Translations under genes and position numbers: made by a program
In this document: in pieces, positions 1-8,054 of the stretch
Numbering within the stretch: the stretch's first letter is position 1
How the letters are laid out: each line of letters opens with the position of its first letter
From: Clostridia bacterium
GTDB lineage: Bacteria; Bacillota; Clostridia; Oscillospirales; CAG-272
Direction of reading: 5' to 3'
Assembly (NCBI GenBank): GCA_900753285.1
Contig: CAADYN010000067.1
Span: 1-15,458 of the forward strand
Length of the DNA: 15,458 nt
The notes under the pieces: model-generated
Database searches by the model: none
Seen by the model: only the letters and a program-made list of their open reading frames with translations
What the model was told of the DNA's origin: nothing

Positions 1-186
1 GTGCTTGAATACTCTCCTTTCGGGGCAATGGAAAACCTGCCGTTTCGGATTTACAGCGGCAACATATCGGGAGAGGAAATGTGGAGATTCTTCGCCTTGC
101 AGTTGTTCTGGTGTGTGGTTCTCATTGCCGTCGGAAAGCTGTGGATGAAGTCGTCGCTTAAGAAAATCGTAATTCAGGGAGGTTAA
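1..186 (+). CDS. ABC-2 type transporter permease, C-terminal tail (partial)
   Basis: This is the last 61 codons of a gene whose start lies outside the window; the GTG at position 1 is simply the first in-frame codon present. The visible part has an amphipathic stretch, then one hydrophobic membrane segment (about residues 32-48), then a basic tail, which is how ABC-2 family permeases end. The identity rests mainly on the neighbour: the stop codon is one base before the start of a full permease, and such exporters usually carry two different permease genes in tandem after an ATPase gene (not in the window). The substrate cannot be told. The permease call is inference from context plus a short hydrophobic tail. 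Confidence 0.6.
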   Translation: MLEYSPFGAMENLPFRIYSGNISGEEMWRFFALQLFWCVVLIAVGKLWMKSSLKKIVIQGG

Positions 187-187
187 C

Positions 188-973
188 ATGAGCGGAGTAA
201 AGCTGTATTTCAAATATTTTTCGATTCACCTGCGCAGTGTTATGCAGTATAAAACATCGTTCCTCATGACGGTTTTCGGGCAGTTTCTCACGTCGTTTGC
301 GTCATTTCTCAGCGTATTCATCCTCATGAACCGTTTCAGCAGCGTCTATGAATTCACAATATGCGAGGTGCTTCTCTGCTACAGTGCGGTACTGATGTCG
401 TTTTCGCTTGCTGAGTGCTTTTTCAGGGGATTTGACTCCTTCGCTTCGATAATAGGAAACGGCGAGTTTGAGAGAATGCTGACACGCCCGCGCTCACTTG
501 TGTTGCAGGTAGTCGGCTCAAAAATCGAGTTTTCGCGAATTGGCAGGCTTATTCAGGCGGCTGTGATACTTTGCTTTGTCATCCCGATGAGCGGTATCGA
601 CTGGAATTTTGTAAAAGTGCTGACACTCGTGCTGATGATAGCGGGAGGTACGCTGGTTTTCGCGGGACTGTTCGTTATATACGCGTCCCTCTGCTTCTTC
701 TCGACTGACGGGCTTGAATTTATGAACATATTCACGGATGGTGGAAAAGAGTTCGGCGCGTACCCGCTCTCAATCTACGGCAAAAGCGTGCTGAGATTCT
801 GTACATTTGTAATACCTCTCGCGCTCGTACAGTATTATCCGCTGATGTTCATTCTCGGTCATGAAAAGAGTATTTTATATATGCTGTGTCCGCTGTTCTC
901 CGCTCTGTTTTTGATTCCGTGCGCAGTGCTTTGGAAAATCGGAGTAAGATATTTCCGCGGAACAGGTTCATAA
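188..973 (+). CDS. ABC-2 family transporter permease
   Basis: This 261-residue protein has about six hydrophobic membrane segments (roughly residues 24-48, 56-80, 118-135, 142-170, 203-228 and 232-252) and no soluble domain. That size and topology fit the permease family seen in uncharacterised two-permease ABC exporters (COG3694-like). A loop near residues 95-112 containing the motif FERMLTRPRS is typical of this family. The ATG is preceded by AGGGAGG (176-182) at a spacing of five bases, which fixes the start. The gene follows the preceding permease tail by one base and is followed after nine bases by a Nudix hydrolase, so all three are probably one operon. It should form the membrane channel with its partner permease and an ATPase. 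The substrate is unknown. Confidence 0.8.
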   Translation: MSGVKLYFKYFSIHLRSVMQYKTSFLMTVFGQFLTSFASFLSVFILMNRFSSVYEFTICEVLLCYSAVLMSFSLAECFFRGFDSFASIIGNGEFERMLTRPRSLVLQVVGSKIEFSRIGRLIQAAVILCFVIPMSGIDWNFVKVLTLVLMIAGGTLVFAGLFVIYASLCFFSTDGLEFMNIFTDGGKEFGAYPLSIYGKSVLRFCTFVIPLALVQYYPLMFILGHEKSILYMLCPLFSALFLIPCAVLWKIGVRYFRGTGS

Positions 974-982
974 GGAGGGAAA

Positions 983-1396
983 ATGCAGGGATACAATCTT
1001 ATCGTGGTTTTCAGTGAAGACAGGACAAAAATGCTCATGTGCAGACGGCTTAAAGAGCCTTACATGGGACTGTACAATTTCGTCGGCGGCAAGATAGAAA
1101 AAGGAGAGGACGGAATTGACGCCGCATACCGTGAGCTGTGGGAAGAAACCGCCGTGACGCGGGACGACATTGTTCTGACGCATCTCATGGATTTCACGTA
1201 TCACATTGACGAGTGCTATGTTGAGGTATACGCGGGTCGGCTGAACAAGGATTTCACGCCTGTAGGAGACGAGAACAAGCTACTCTGGATGACGCCGGAC
1301 AAGGACTTTTTTGACCCGAACGTCTTTGCGGGTAAAGGCAACATCGGACACATAATGATGCACGTAGAAATGCACAAGGACATTCTTCTGAAATAA
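983..1396 (+). CDS. Nudix hydrolase (MutT-like)
   Basis: This 137-residue protein is a single Nudix domain. The Nudix box runs from about residue 36 to 58: GG-K-I-E-K-G-E, then REL-WEE near residues 50-55. The catalytic glutamates of the REUXEE core are present. The usual glycine near the end of the box is an alanine (TAV rather than TGV), a mild deviation. Nudix enzymes hydrolyse nucleoside diphosphates linked to another group, often oxidised nucleotides; the length and the N-terminal MQGYNLIVVF strand resemble MutT/8-oxo-dGTP diphosphatase-like members. The exact substrate cannot be read from sequence. A strong GGAGG lies at 974-978, just after the upstream permease stop, so it is probably translated from the same transcript as the transporter. 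Confidence 0.88.
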   Translation: MQGYNLIVVFSEDRTKMLMCRRLKEPYMGLYNFVGGKIEKGEDGIDAAYRELWEETAVTRDDIVLTHLMDFTYHIDECYVEVYAGRLNKDFTPVGDENKLLWMTPDKDFFDPNVFAGKGNIGHIMMHVEMHKDILLK

Positions 1397-1462
1397 AAAA
1401 ATCCCCCCTTTGTGAACCTGTCAGACTTTCGCCGGTCACGGTTCGCATATAAGGGGGATTTT
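1396..1462. terminator. Bidirectional intrinsic terminator between Nudix and GNAT genes
   Basis: A long hairpin has arms AAAAATCCCCCCTT (1397-1410) and AAGGGGGATTTT (1451-1462). It has an additional inner stem GAACC (1414-1418) with GGTTC (1440-1444). T runs follow on both strands, so it can stop the rightward transporter/Nudix operon and the leftward GNAT gene. It lies exactly between their convergent stop codons. Confidence 0.85.
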
Positions 1463-1467
1463 CTGTA

Positions 1468-1920
1468 TTATTTCAGGTATTTTCTAAGCAGGGGAACACG
1501 GCTCAGCTCCGCTTTTTCAAAACTGTGGTAGAACTTATCCGCGTCGGGATTCTCTGCTCTGATGAGATAGTATTGGTCAATGCCGTTCTGCTTGCAGTCA
1601 CTCTCGAATTCCTTGAACAGCTGTCTCGCAACGCCGCGGTGTCTGAATTCCGGCAGAACATATACCCAGTCCACATAAGCCATTTTACATCCGTCCTGCA
1701 TACATCCGTAGAAATGGTACTCTATGCGACCTATCACCTTGCCGCCCTCCATTGCCAAAACCGACGTGGTGTTATTATAAAAGCCGTCCTTCACTCTCGC
1801 TCTGATTTCGTCCTTGTCAACGCTCTCCGCGCACATCATGTCAGGCTCAAGCGAAAACGCGTGCTCTAAATATTCGATATACTCTTCAACATTGCTTTCA
1901 TTCAAGCGAACAAATTCCAT
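1468..1920 (-). CDS. GNAT family N-acetyltransferase
   Basis: This 150-residue protein has the size and order of a single GNAT domain. Motif A is at about residues 82-105 (YVDWVYVLPEFRHRGVARQL), with the acetyl-CoA pyrophosphate-binding R-x-R-G-V-A turn at residues 93-98. The strand-helix region after it (FESDCKQNGIDQYYL) fits motif B. It should transfer an acetyl group from acetyl-CoA to an amine; the acceptor is unknown. The ATG is preceded by AAAGGAT at a suitable distance. It is monocistronic: its own consensus promoter lies at 1956-1984 and a terminator follows the stop. It is transcribed in the same direction as the upstream gltD operon but separated from it by a terminator. Confidence 0.88.
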   Translation of the reverse strand: MEFVRLNESNVEEYIEYLEHAFSLEPDMMCAESVDKDEIRARVKDGFYNNTTSVLAMEGGKVIGRIEYHFYGCMQDGCKMAYVDWVYVLPEFRHRGVARQLFKEFESDCKQNGIDQYYLIRAENPDADKFYHSFEKAELSRVPLLRKYLK

Positions 1921-1955
1921 TGCAAATCCTTTTCTCTTTTATATTTTCACGTCAT

Positions 1956-1984
1956 ATGATAGCATAAAAGAGGAAAAATGTCAA
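1956..1984 (-). promoter_or_regulatory. Sigma-A promoter of the GNAT gene
   Basis: On the minus strand TTGACA (1984-1979) is followed by a 17-base spacer and TATCAT (1961-1956), with a TG two bases ahead of the -10 box (extended -10). The predicted start is roughly 30 bases upstream of the coding start. The -35 box overlaps the T-rich tail of the gltD terminator. Confidence 0.85.
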
Positions 1985-1986
1985 AC

Positions 1987-2019
1987 AAAAAGGATAGTCA
2001 TTCGACAGTTGTCCTTTTT
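1987..2019 (-). terminator. Intrinsic terminator of the glnN-asnB-gltB-gltD block
   Basis: Immediately after the gltD stop, arms AAAAAGGA and TCCTTTTT (2019-2012 and 1994-1987 on the minus strand) enclose an inner GTC-GAAT-GAC mini-stem. The minus strand continues TTTTTGTTTGAC, a U-rich tail. This marks the 3' end of the nitrogen operon. Confidence 0.82.
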
Positions 2020-2022
2020 CAC

Positions 2023-3501
2023 TTATTCCATATTGCTGTATTCCATGAGGAATTCGTCAACTTCGGCGGCGCAGGCTCTACCTTCGGAGATTGCCCACAC
2101 AACGAGCGACTGTCCGCGGTGAGCGTCTCCGGCTGTGAAAACCTTCGGCACGGCTGTGGAGTATTTTCCGCTATCCGTAGTCAGACATCCCCGCGGAGTT
2201 TTTTCTATGCCGAACGCATCTGAGATGTAGCTCTCGCATCCGACAAATCCCGCGGCAATGAGGAGAAGCTCACACGGGATAACGCTCTCGCTTCCTTCAA
2301 TCTCGGACATAACGCTTCTTCCGCTTTCATCCTTCTTCGCTTCAAGCTTCACGGTTTTCACAGCGGATATTTGTCCGTTTTCGTCGGAAATTATCTCTTT
2401 TACCGTCGTCTCGTATATTCTCGGGTCGTGACCGAACACTGCCGCGGCTTCTTCCTGACCGTAGTCGGTTTTGCAAACTCTCGCCCACTGTGGCCACGGA
2501 TTGTTTTCCGCGCGTTTATCCGGCAGCTTTTTCATCATTTCAAGCTGAACCACCGACTTGCATCCCTGTCTTACCGCAGTTCCTACACAGTCGTTTCCCG
2601 TATCTCCGCCACCGACAACAACAACATTCTTCCCTTTTGCGTCAATACGAAATTCATTACTATCGCCCACAACATATTCCGTGGCGGAGGTGAGATAGTC
2701 GACCGCAAAATACACGCCTGTGCTGTCTCTTCCAGTAGCGGCAATGTCTCGCGGAGTTTTTGAACCGCACGCAAGCACAACAGCGTCGTATTCTTCAAGC
2801 AGTTTTTCGGCGGAAACATCTACTCCGACATTCACACCGCACACAAACTCCACGCCTTCCTCACGCATAAGGTCTACGCGACGTTTTACTATACTTTTGT
2901 CGAGTTTCATGTTGGGTATGCCGTACATCAATAGTCCCCCCGGCTTTGGTGCGCGCTCGAACACAGTCACGGAGTGTCCTCTCTCGTTAAGTCTGTCAGC
3001 CGCCGCAAGTCCCGCAGGTCCCGAGCCTACTATTGCAACTCGCTTACCGCTTCTTATTTCCGGAATTTTTGCAGTCATCCAGCCGTTTTGGAATCCCGTC
3101 TCTATCACGGCAAGCTCGTTGTCATGCACAGTCACGCTCTCCCCGTTCATTCCGCAGGTGCAGGCAGCTTCGCAAAGAGCGGGACAAACTCTGCCTGTGA
3201 ATTCGGGGAAACTGTTGGTTTTAAGCAGTCTTGTGAGAGCTTCATGCCAGTCTCCGCTGTATATCGCGTCATTCCACTCGGGTATAAGGTTGTGCAGAGG
3301 GCATCCGCTCACCATTCCGCCGAACACCGTTCCCGACTGACAAAAAGGTACGCCGCAGTTCATGCATCTTGCCGCCTGCTCACGTCTTTTTGCAAGCTCA
3401 AGCGAAGGATGAAACTCAAGGAAGTTCTTTATTCTCTCGAGCGGAGCTAACGTAGGAGACGCTATTCTTTTGTATTCCAAAAATCCTGTAGGTTTTCCCA
3501 T
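2023..3501 (-). CDS. gltD: Glutamate synthase small (beta) subunit
   Basis: GltD passes electrons from NAD(P)H through FAD and iron-sulfur clusters to GltB for reduction of 2-oxoglutarate plus glutamine to two glutamates. The N-terminal cysteine-rich domain has C46, C49, C54, C67 and C106, C110, C114, C116, the ligands expected for [4Fe-4S] clusters. An FAD-binding Rossmann motif GSGPAG is at residues 159-164, and a second nucleotide motif GGGDTG, for NAD(P)H, follows later. The length (492 residues) is normal. I chose the ATG at 3501 because AGGAGG sits five bases before it, inside the ten-base gap after the gltB stop; the longer reading frame, starting at 3528, has no such site and would overlap gltB. 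It is the last gene of the operon. Confidence 0.96.
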   Translation of the reverse strand: MGKPTGFLEYKRIASPTLAPLERIKNFLEFHPSLELAKRREQAARCMNCGVPFCQSGTVFGGMVSGCPLHNLIPEWNDAIYSGDWHEALTRLLKTNSFPEFTGRVCPALCEAACTCGMNGESVTVHDNELAVIETGFQNGWMTAKIPEIRSGKRVAIVGSGPAGLAAADRLNERGHSVTVFERAPKPGGLLMYGIPNMKLDKSIVKRRVDLMREEGVEFVCGVNVGVDVSAEKLLEEYDAVVLACGSKTPRDIAATGRDSTGVYFAVDYLTSATEYVVGDSNEFRIDAKGKNVVVVGGGDTGNDCVGTAVRQGCKSVVQLEMMKKLPDKRAENNPWPQWARVCKTDYGQEEAAAVFGHDPRIYETTVKEIISDENGQISAVKTVKLEAKKDESGRSVMSEIEGSESVIPCELLLIAAGFVGCESYISDAFGIEKTPRGCLTTDSGKYSTAVPKVFTAGDAHRGQSLVVWAISEGRACAAEVDEFLMEYSNME

Positions 3502-3511
3502 TTTTTCCTCC

Positions 3512-6500
3512 TTAGTCAGCCTGCGCAAGATAGAATGCTTTCAGCTTTGCCTGCTCGTGCGGAATACCCTTTTCCTCGAGCTTTCCTATGCATACCATCA
3601 TCTTCCGGTAGTCGTTCGGTATTATCTTCTTGAATTTCGGCAGGTATTCTTCAAAGTTTTCGAGTATTTCACGTCCGAGCGGCGAGCCTGTTGCCTCCAC
3701 ATGAGCAGATATCAGCTTTTTCACTTCATCCGCGTCATGCTGCTCCGTTATCTCCGTCATGGTTATCATCTGCTTGTTCAGCTTCAGATACAGCTCGTGA
3801 TTTTCGTCGAGAACATACGCGATTCCTCCGCTCATTCCCGCCGCGAAGTTTTTGCCCGTCTTTCCGAGAACCACAACGCGTCCGCCTGTCATATATTCGC
3901 ATCCGTGGTCGCCGCAGCCTTCTACAACCGTCGAAGCTCCCGAATTTCTGACGCAGAATCTCTCTCCCGCGATGCCGTTAATGTATGCTTCCCCGCTCGT
4001 CGCTCCGTACAAAGCTACGTTTCCTACAATAATATTATCTTTAGCGGCAAAGCATGAGCGCGGGTCGGGTTTTACCGTGAGTTTTCCGCCGGACAGACCC
4101 TTTCCGAAGTAGTCGTTTGAGTCTCCCGTGAGAGATATTGTAAGTCCCTTCGGCAAGAACGCTCCGAATGACTGACCGCCGCCGCCTTTCGCGTGGATAA
4201 CATATGTGTCGTCGTCAAGAGATGTGCCGAACCTTTTCGTTATGACAGAGCCGAGTATCGTTCCGACGGTGCGATTCGTACTGGAAACCTCGATTTTCGC
4301 TTCATGCCTGCGTTTGTTCTTGAAGTACGGCGCAAACTCGGGGATAAGCACGGCTTCGTCTATGGTTTTTTCAAGCTCAAAGTTAAACTTCGCGCTCTCC
4401 TCGTAGTGGTAGCTCTCCCCTGTGCCCTCTCCGAGAACAGCTGATAGGTCGATAGTCTCGGCGCGGTGTGTGGTTCTCTTTGAGCGGACGCGTATCTTCT
4501 CGGTATGTCCGACAAGCTCATCAACTGTGCGAACGCCGAGCTTTGCCATTATCTCACGCAGCTCTTCCGCTATAAAATTCATGAAATTCATGACATATTC
4601 GGGCTTGCCGCAGAAACGCTTTCTCAGCTCCGGATTCTGTGTGGCGATTCCGACGGGGCAGGTATCGAGGTTGCACACACGCATCATGACGCATCCCATC
4701 GAAATCAGCGGAGCAGTGGCAAATCCGAATTCCTCCGCACCGAGAATGCAGGCTATCGCAACGTCGCGTCCCGTCATCAGCTTTCCGTCAGTCTCAAGGC
4801 GTACCCGTGAGCGAAGTCCGTTCTTTATGAGCGTCTGGTGAGCCTCCGCAAGTCCAAGCTCCCACGGAAGTCCCGCGTTGTGAATGGAGCTTTTCGGAGC
4901 CGCGCCGGTTCCTCCGTCATAGCCTGAGATAAGCACAACTCCCGCGCCGGCTTTTGCGACACCTGCGGCAATCGTACCTACTCCTGCTTCAGATACGAGC
5001 TTTACCGATATTCTTGCGTCGCGGTTGGCGTTCTTCAGGTCGAATATAAGCTGCGCAAGGTCCTCTATCGAGTAGATATCATGGTGCGGCGGCGGGGATA
5101 TGAGCGACACTCCGGGGGTTGAATAACGCGTTTTCGCTATCCACGGATATACCTTTTTTCCGGGAAGATGTCCGCCCTCGCCCGGTTTTGCACCCTGAGC
5201 CATTTTTATCTGAATCTCGGACGCACTGCAAAGGTACTCGCTCGTTACGCCGAATCTTCCGGACGCAACCTGTTTTATCGCGCTGTTTTTGAGAGTTCCG
5301 AATCTTTCAGGATCTTCCCCGCCCTCTCCGGAGTTTGACTTGCCGCCGAGCGTGTTCATTGCTACAGCCATGCAGGTGTGCGCTTCTTCGGAGATTGAGC
5401 CGTAGGACATCGCGCCCGTCTTGAATCTCTTCACTATTTCTGAAACGGGTTCTACCTCGTCAAGCGGTATTCCTCCGTTTTCGTCCCAGACAAATTCGAG
5501 AAGTCCGCGGAGTGTGTGCGGTTTTCTCTCGTCGTCAACCAGCGCGGTGTATTCCTTGAATCTCTCGTATGAGCCTGTGTGGGTGGCTTCACGGAGCGCG
5601 ATTATCGTCTGAGGATTGTACATATGATCCTCGGCGTTCTTGTTTGAGCGGAGCTTGTGTATTCCCGCACTGTCGAGAGTAGTGTCAACTCCAAGCCCGA
5701 GCGGGTCGAATGCATGGCTGTGTCTCCACTCAACGCCTTCGTTTATTTCTTTAAGTCCTATTCCCTCGACGGGGCTTACCGTATTCGTGAAATATTTGTC
5801 TATAACGGCTTTGCAGATTCCGACAGCTTCAAATATCTGTGCCGACTGGTACGACTGGAGGGTGGATATGCCCATTTTCGACGCTATTTTTACGATTCCG
5901 TGGAGAATAGCGTTGTTGTAGTCCTCGATTGCGGTGTGGTAATCCTTGTCGAGCCGTCCGCTTTCTATGAGTGAGGCTACGCATTCCTGCGCAAGATACG
6001 GATTTATCGCACGAGCACCGTAGCCGAGCAGTGTCGCAAAATGATGCACGTCACGCGGCTCTGCGCTCTCGAGTATGATGGAAACTGCCGTGCGCTTTTT
6101 TGTTCTGATGAAATACTGCTCTATCGCGGAAACCGCAAGAAGGGACGGTATCGCGACGTGGTTTTCGTCAACTCCTCGGTCGGACAGGATGAGGATATTC
6201 GCGCCGTCTCTGTATGCTCTGTCACATTCTACAAAGGTTCTGTCGATTGCTTTCTCAAGCGAGGTATTCTTGTAGTACAAGAGAGACACGGTGCTTACCT
6301 TGAATCCGGGCTTGTTCATCGCGCGTATCTTCATGAGGTCGACGGATGTGAGTATGGGGTTGTTTATCTGGAGCACATTGCAGTTGTCCGCCTTTTCTTC
6401 AAGCAGATTTCCGTCCGAGCCGACATAAACCGTTGTGTCCGTGACAATTTCCTCTCGGAGCGAATCTATCGGCGGGTTTGTTACCTGTGCGAAAAGCTGC

Positions 6501-8035
6501 TTGAAGTAGTTGAACAACGGCTGATGCTTCTCCGACAGTACAGCCAGCGGAATATCGCATCCCATTGACGCCGTAGCCTCGATACCGTTCTTTGCCATCG
6601 GAAGTATCGCGTCGTTTATGTCCTCGTAGGTATATCCGAACACCTTGCAAAGTCTGTCGCGCTCTTCGTTTGTGTACTGCGGAACCTTTTTGTTCGGTAC
6701 GGGAAGAGAGGACAGTGTGACGAGGTATCTGTCAAGCCACTCGCCGTAGGGTTTGCGTGAAGCGTAGTATTCCTTGCATTCCTCGTCGGACACCACTTTC
6801 TTTTTCACGGTATCTATGAGCAGCATTTTTCCGGGTTCAAGGCGGGACTTGCAGACGATTTTTTCCGGAGGTATATCGAGCACGCCGACTTCGGATGAAA
6901 GCACAAGCCTTCTGTCGCTCGTGATGTAGTATCTTGCCGGTCTGAGTCCGTTTCTGTCGAGCACCGCGCCCATGATGTCTCCGTCGGAGAAAAGTATCGC
7001 GGCAGGACCGTCCCAAGGCTCCATCATCGTTGCGTAATAGCGGTATAGGTCGCGCTTGCTTCTTGACATATCCGTGCTGTTTTTCCACGGTTCGGGTATT
7101 GTTATCATTACGGCAAGAGGAAGCGGGATTCCGTTCATTTCAAGGAATTCGAGCGTGTTGTCGAGCATCGCGGAGTCTGAACCCGAGGCTGATATGACGG
7201 GGAAAACCTTGTCGAGGTCGTCCTGCATACACTCCGAGTGCATTGTTTCCTCACGGGCAAGCATACGGTCGGAGTTGCCGCGTATTGTGTTTATCTCCCC
7301 GTTGTGGAGTATAAGCCTGTTCGGGTGCGCTCTCTCCCAGCTGGGGGTGGTATTGGTCGAGAAACGTGAATGCACCATAGCTATCGCGCTCTCATACGAC
7401 TCATCCATAAGGTCGGGGTAGAATTTTCTCAGCTGCTTAACGAGGAACATTCCCTTGTACACCACCGTGCGCGAGGAGAAGGAACATACATAGGTGTTGT
7501 CGTTGCTCTGCTCGAATACGCGGCGGATAATGTACAGCTTTCTGTCAAAATCAAGTCCGCGTGATATATCGGAGGGTCTTTCGACAAAGCACTGAGCGAT
7601 AAACGGCATGGAGCTTTTTGCCCTCTCGCCGAGAATGGAGCTGTCGGTAGGCACGTCTCTCCAACCGAGAAGCTTCACTCCCTCTTTTTCGCAGATTATC
7701 TCGAACATCTTCTTTGCCTGACGTCTTGCGAGAGTGCTCTGCGGGAAGAAAAACATTCCGAGACCGAAATCCCGTGCCGCAGGGAGTGTGAAGCCGAGAG
7801 GTTCTACAGCTTTTGCGTAAAAGTCGCGTGAAATCTGGAGCAGTATTCCGACTCCGTCTCCCGTCTCTCCGGCAGCGTCCTTTCCGGCTCTGTGCTCGAG
7901 TTTTTCTACAATCGACAAAGCATCGTTGACTATGGAATAAGAAGCTGTTCCGTCTATGCTGACTATCGCTCCTATACCGCAGGCGTCATGCTCGTATCTT
8001 TCGCTATACAGTGTTTTCTGCTGACCATCCGTCAT
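3512..8035 (-). CDS. gltB: Glutamate synthase large (alpha) subunit
   Basis: This large subunit of NAD(P)H-dependent GOGAT hydrolyses glutamine and moves the ammonia to 2-oxoglutarate. With the start used here it has 1507 residues, a full-length bacterial protein. Domains in order are: class II glutaminase with nucleophile C19 after a short propeptide (HDACGIGA); a central linker domain; the FMN-binding synthase domain (GAMSYGSIS, SNSGEGGED); a [3Fe-4S] ligand set C1115, C1121, C1126; and a C-terminal GXGXG beta-helix (GGRVVVLGKTG, NFAAGMSGG). Starts at 8071 (GTG, overlapping asnB), 8047 and 8035 (both ATG) are possible. I prefer 8035 because GGTGG lies five bases before it and the resulting 18-residue propeptide is typical. 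It sits 19 bases after asnB and 10 before gltD. Confidence 0.96.
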   Translation of the reverse strand: MTDGQQKTLYSERYEHDACGIGAIVSIDGTASYSIVNDALSIVEKLEHRAGKDAAGETGDGVGILLQISRDFYAKAVEPLGFTLPAARDFGLGMFFFPQSTLARRQAKKMFEIICEKEGVKLLGWRDVPTDSSILGERAKSSMPFIAQCFVERPSDISRGLDFDRKLYIIRRVFEQSNDNTYVCSFSSRTVVYKGMFLVKQLRKFYPDLMDESYESAIAMVHSRFSTNTTPSWERAHPNRLILHNGEINTIRGNSDRMLAREETMHSECMQDDLDKVFPVISASGSDSAMLDNTLEFLEMNGIPLPLAVMITIPEPWKNSTDMSRSKRDLYRYYATMMEPWDGPAAILFSDGDIMGAVLDRNGLRPARYYITSDRRLVLSSEVGVLDIPPEKIVCKSRLEPGKMLLIDTVKKKVVSDEECKEYYASRKPYGEWLDRYLVTLSSLPVPNKKVPQYTNEERDRLCKVFGYTYEDINDAILPMAKNGIEATASMGCDIPLAVLSEKHQPLFNYFKQLFAQVTNPPIDSLREEIVTDTTVYVGSDGNLLEEKADNCNVLQINNPILTSVDLMKIRAMNKPGFKVSTVSLLYYKNTSLEKAIDRTFVECDRAYRDGANILILSDRGVDENHVAIPSLLAVSAIEQYFIRTKKRTAVSIILESAEPRDVHHFATLLGYGARAINPYLAQECVASLIESGRLDKDYHTAIEDYNNAILHGIVKIASKMGISTLQSYQSAQIFEAVGICKAVIDKYFTNTVSPVEGIGLKEINEGVEWRHSHAFDPLGLGVDTTLDSAGIHKLRSNKNAEDHMYNPQTIIALREATHTGSYERFKEYTALVDDERKPHTLRGLLEFVWDENGGIPLDEVEPVSEIVKRFKTGAMSYGSISEEAHTCMAVAMNTLGGKSNSGEGGEDPERFGTLKNSAIKQVASGRFGVTSEYLCSASEIQIKMAQGAKPGEGGHLPGKKVYPWIAKTRYSTPGVSLISPPPHHDIYSIEDLAQLIFDLKNANRDARISVKLVSEAGVGTIAAGVAKAGAGVVLISGYDGGTGAAPKSSIHNAGLPWELGLAEAHQTLIKNGLRSRVRLETDGKLMTGRDVAIACILGAEEFGFATAPLISMGCVMMRVCNLDTCPVGIATQNPELRKRFCGKPEYVMNFMNFIAEELREIMAKLGVRTVDELVGHTEKIRVRSKRTTHRAETIDLSAVLGEGTGESYHYEESAKFNFELEKTIDEAVLIPEFAPYFKNKRRHEAKIEVSSTNRTVGTILGSVITKRFGTSLDDDTYVIHAKGGGGQSFGAFLPKGLTISLTGDSNDYFGKGLSGGKLTVKPDPRSCFAAKDNIIVGNVALYGATSGEAYINGIAGERFCVRNSGASTVVEGCGDHGCEYMTGGRVVVLGKTGKNFAAGMSGGIAYVLDENHELYLKLNKQMITMTEITEQHDADEVKKLISAHVEATGSPLGREILENFEEYLPKFKKIIPNDYRKMMVCIGKLEEKGIPHEQAKLKAFYLAQAD

Positions 8036-8054
8036 ATTTACCACCATTCGTTCA

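Noticed and set aside
2720..3340. 206-codon open frame antisense to gltD
   Set aside because: It lies over the conserved gltD sequence; the Ser/Pro-rich translation is a complementary-frame artefact.
3502..3528. GltD start at 3528
   Set aside because: It overlaps the gltB end and has no ribosome binding site; AGGAGG points to 3501.
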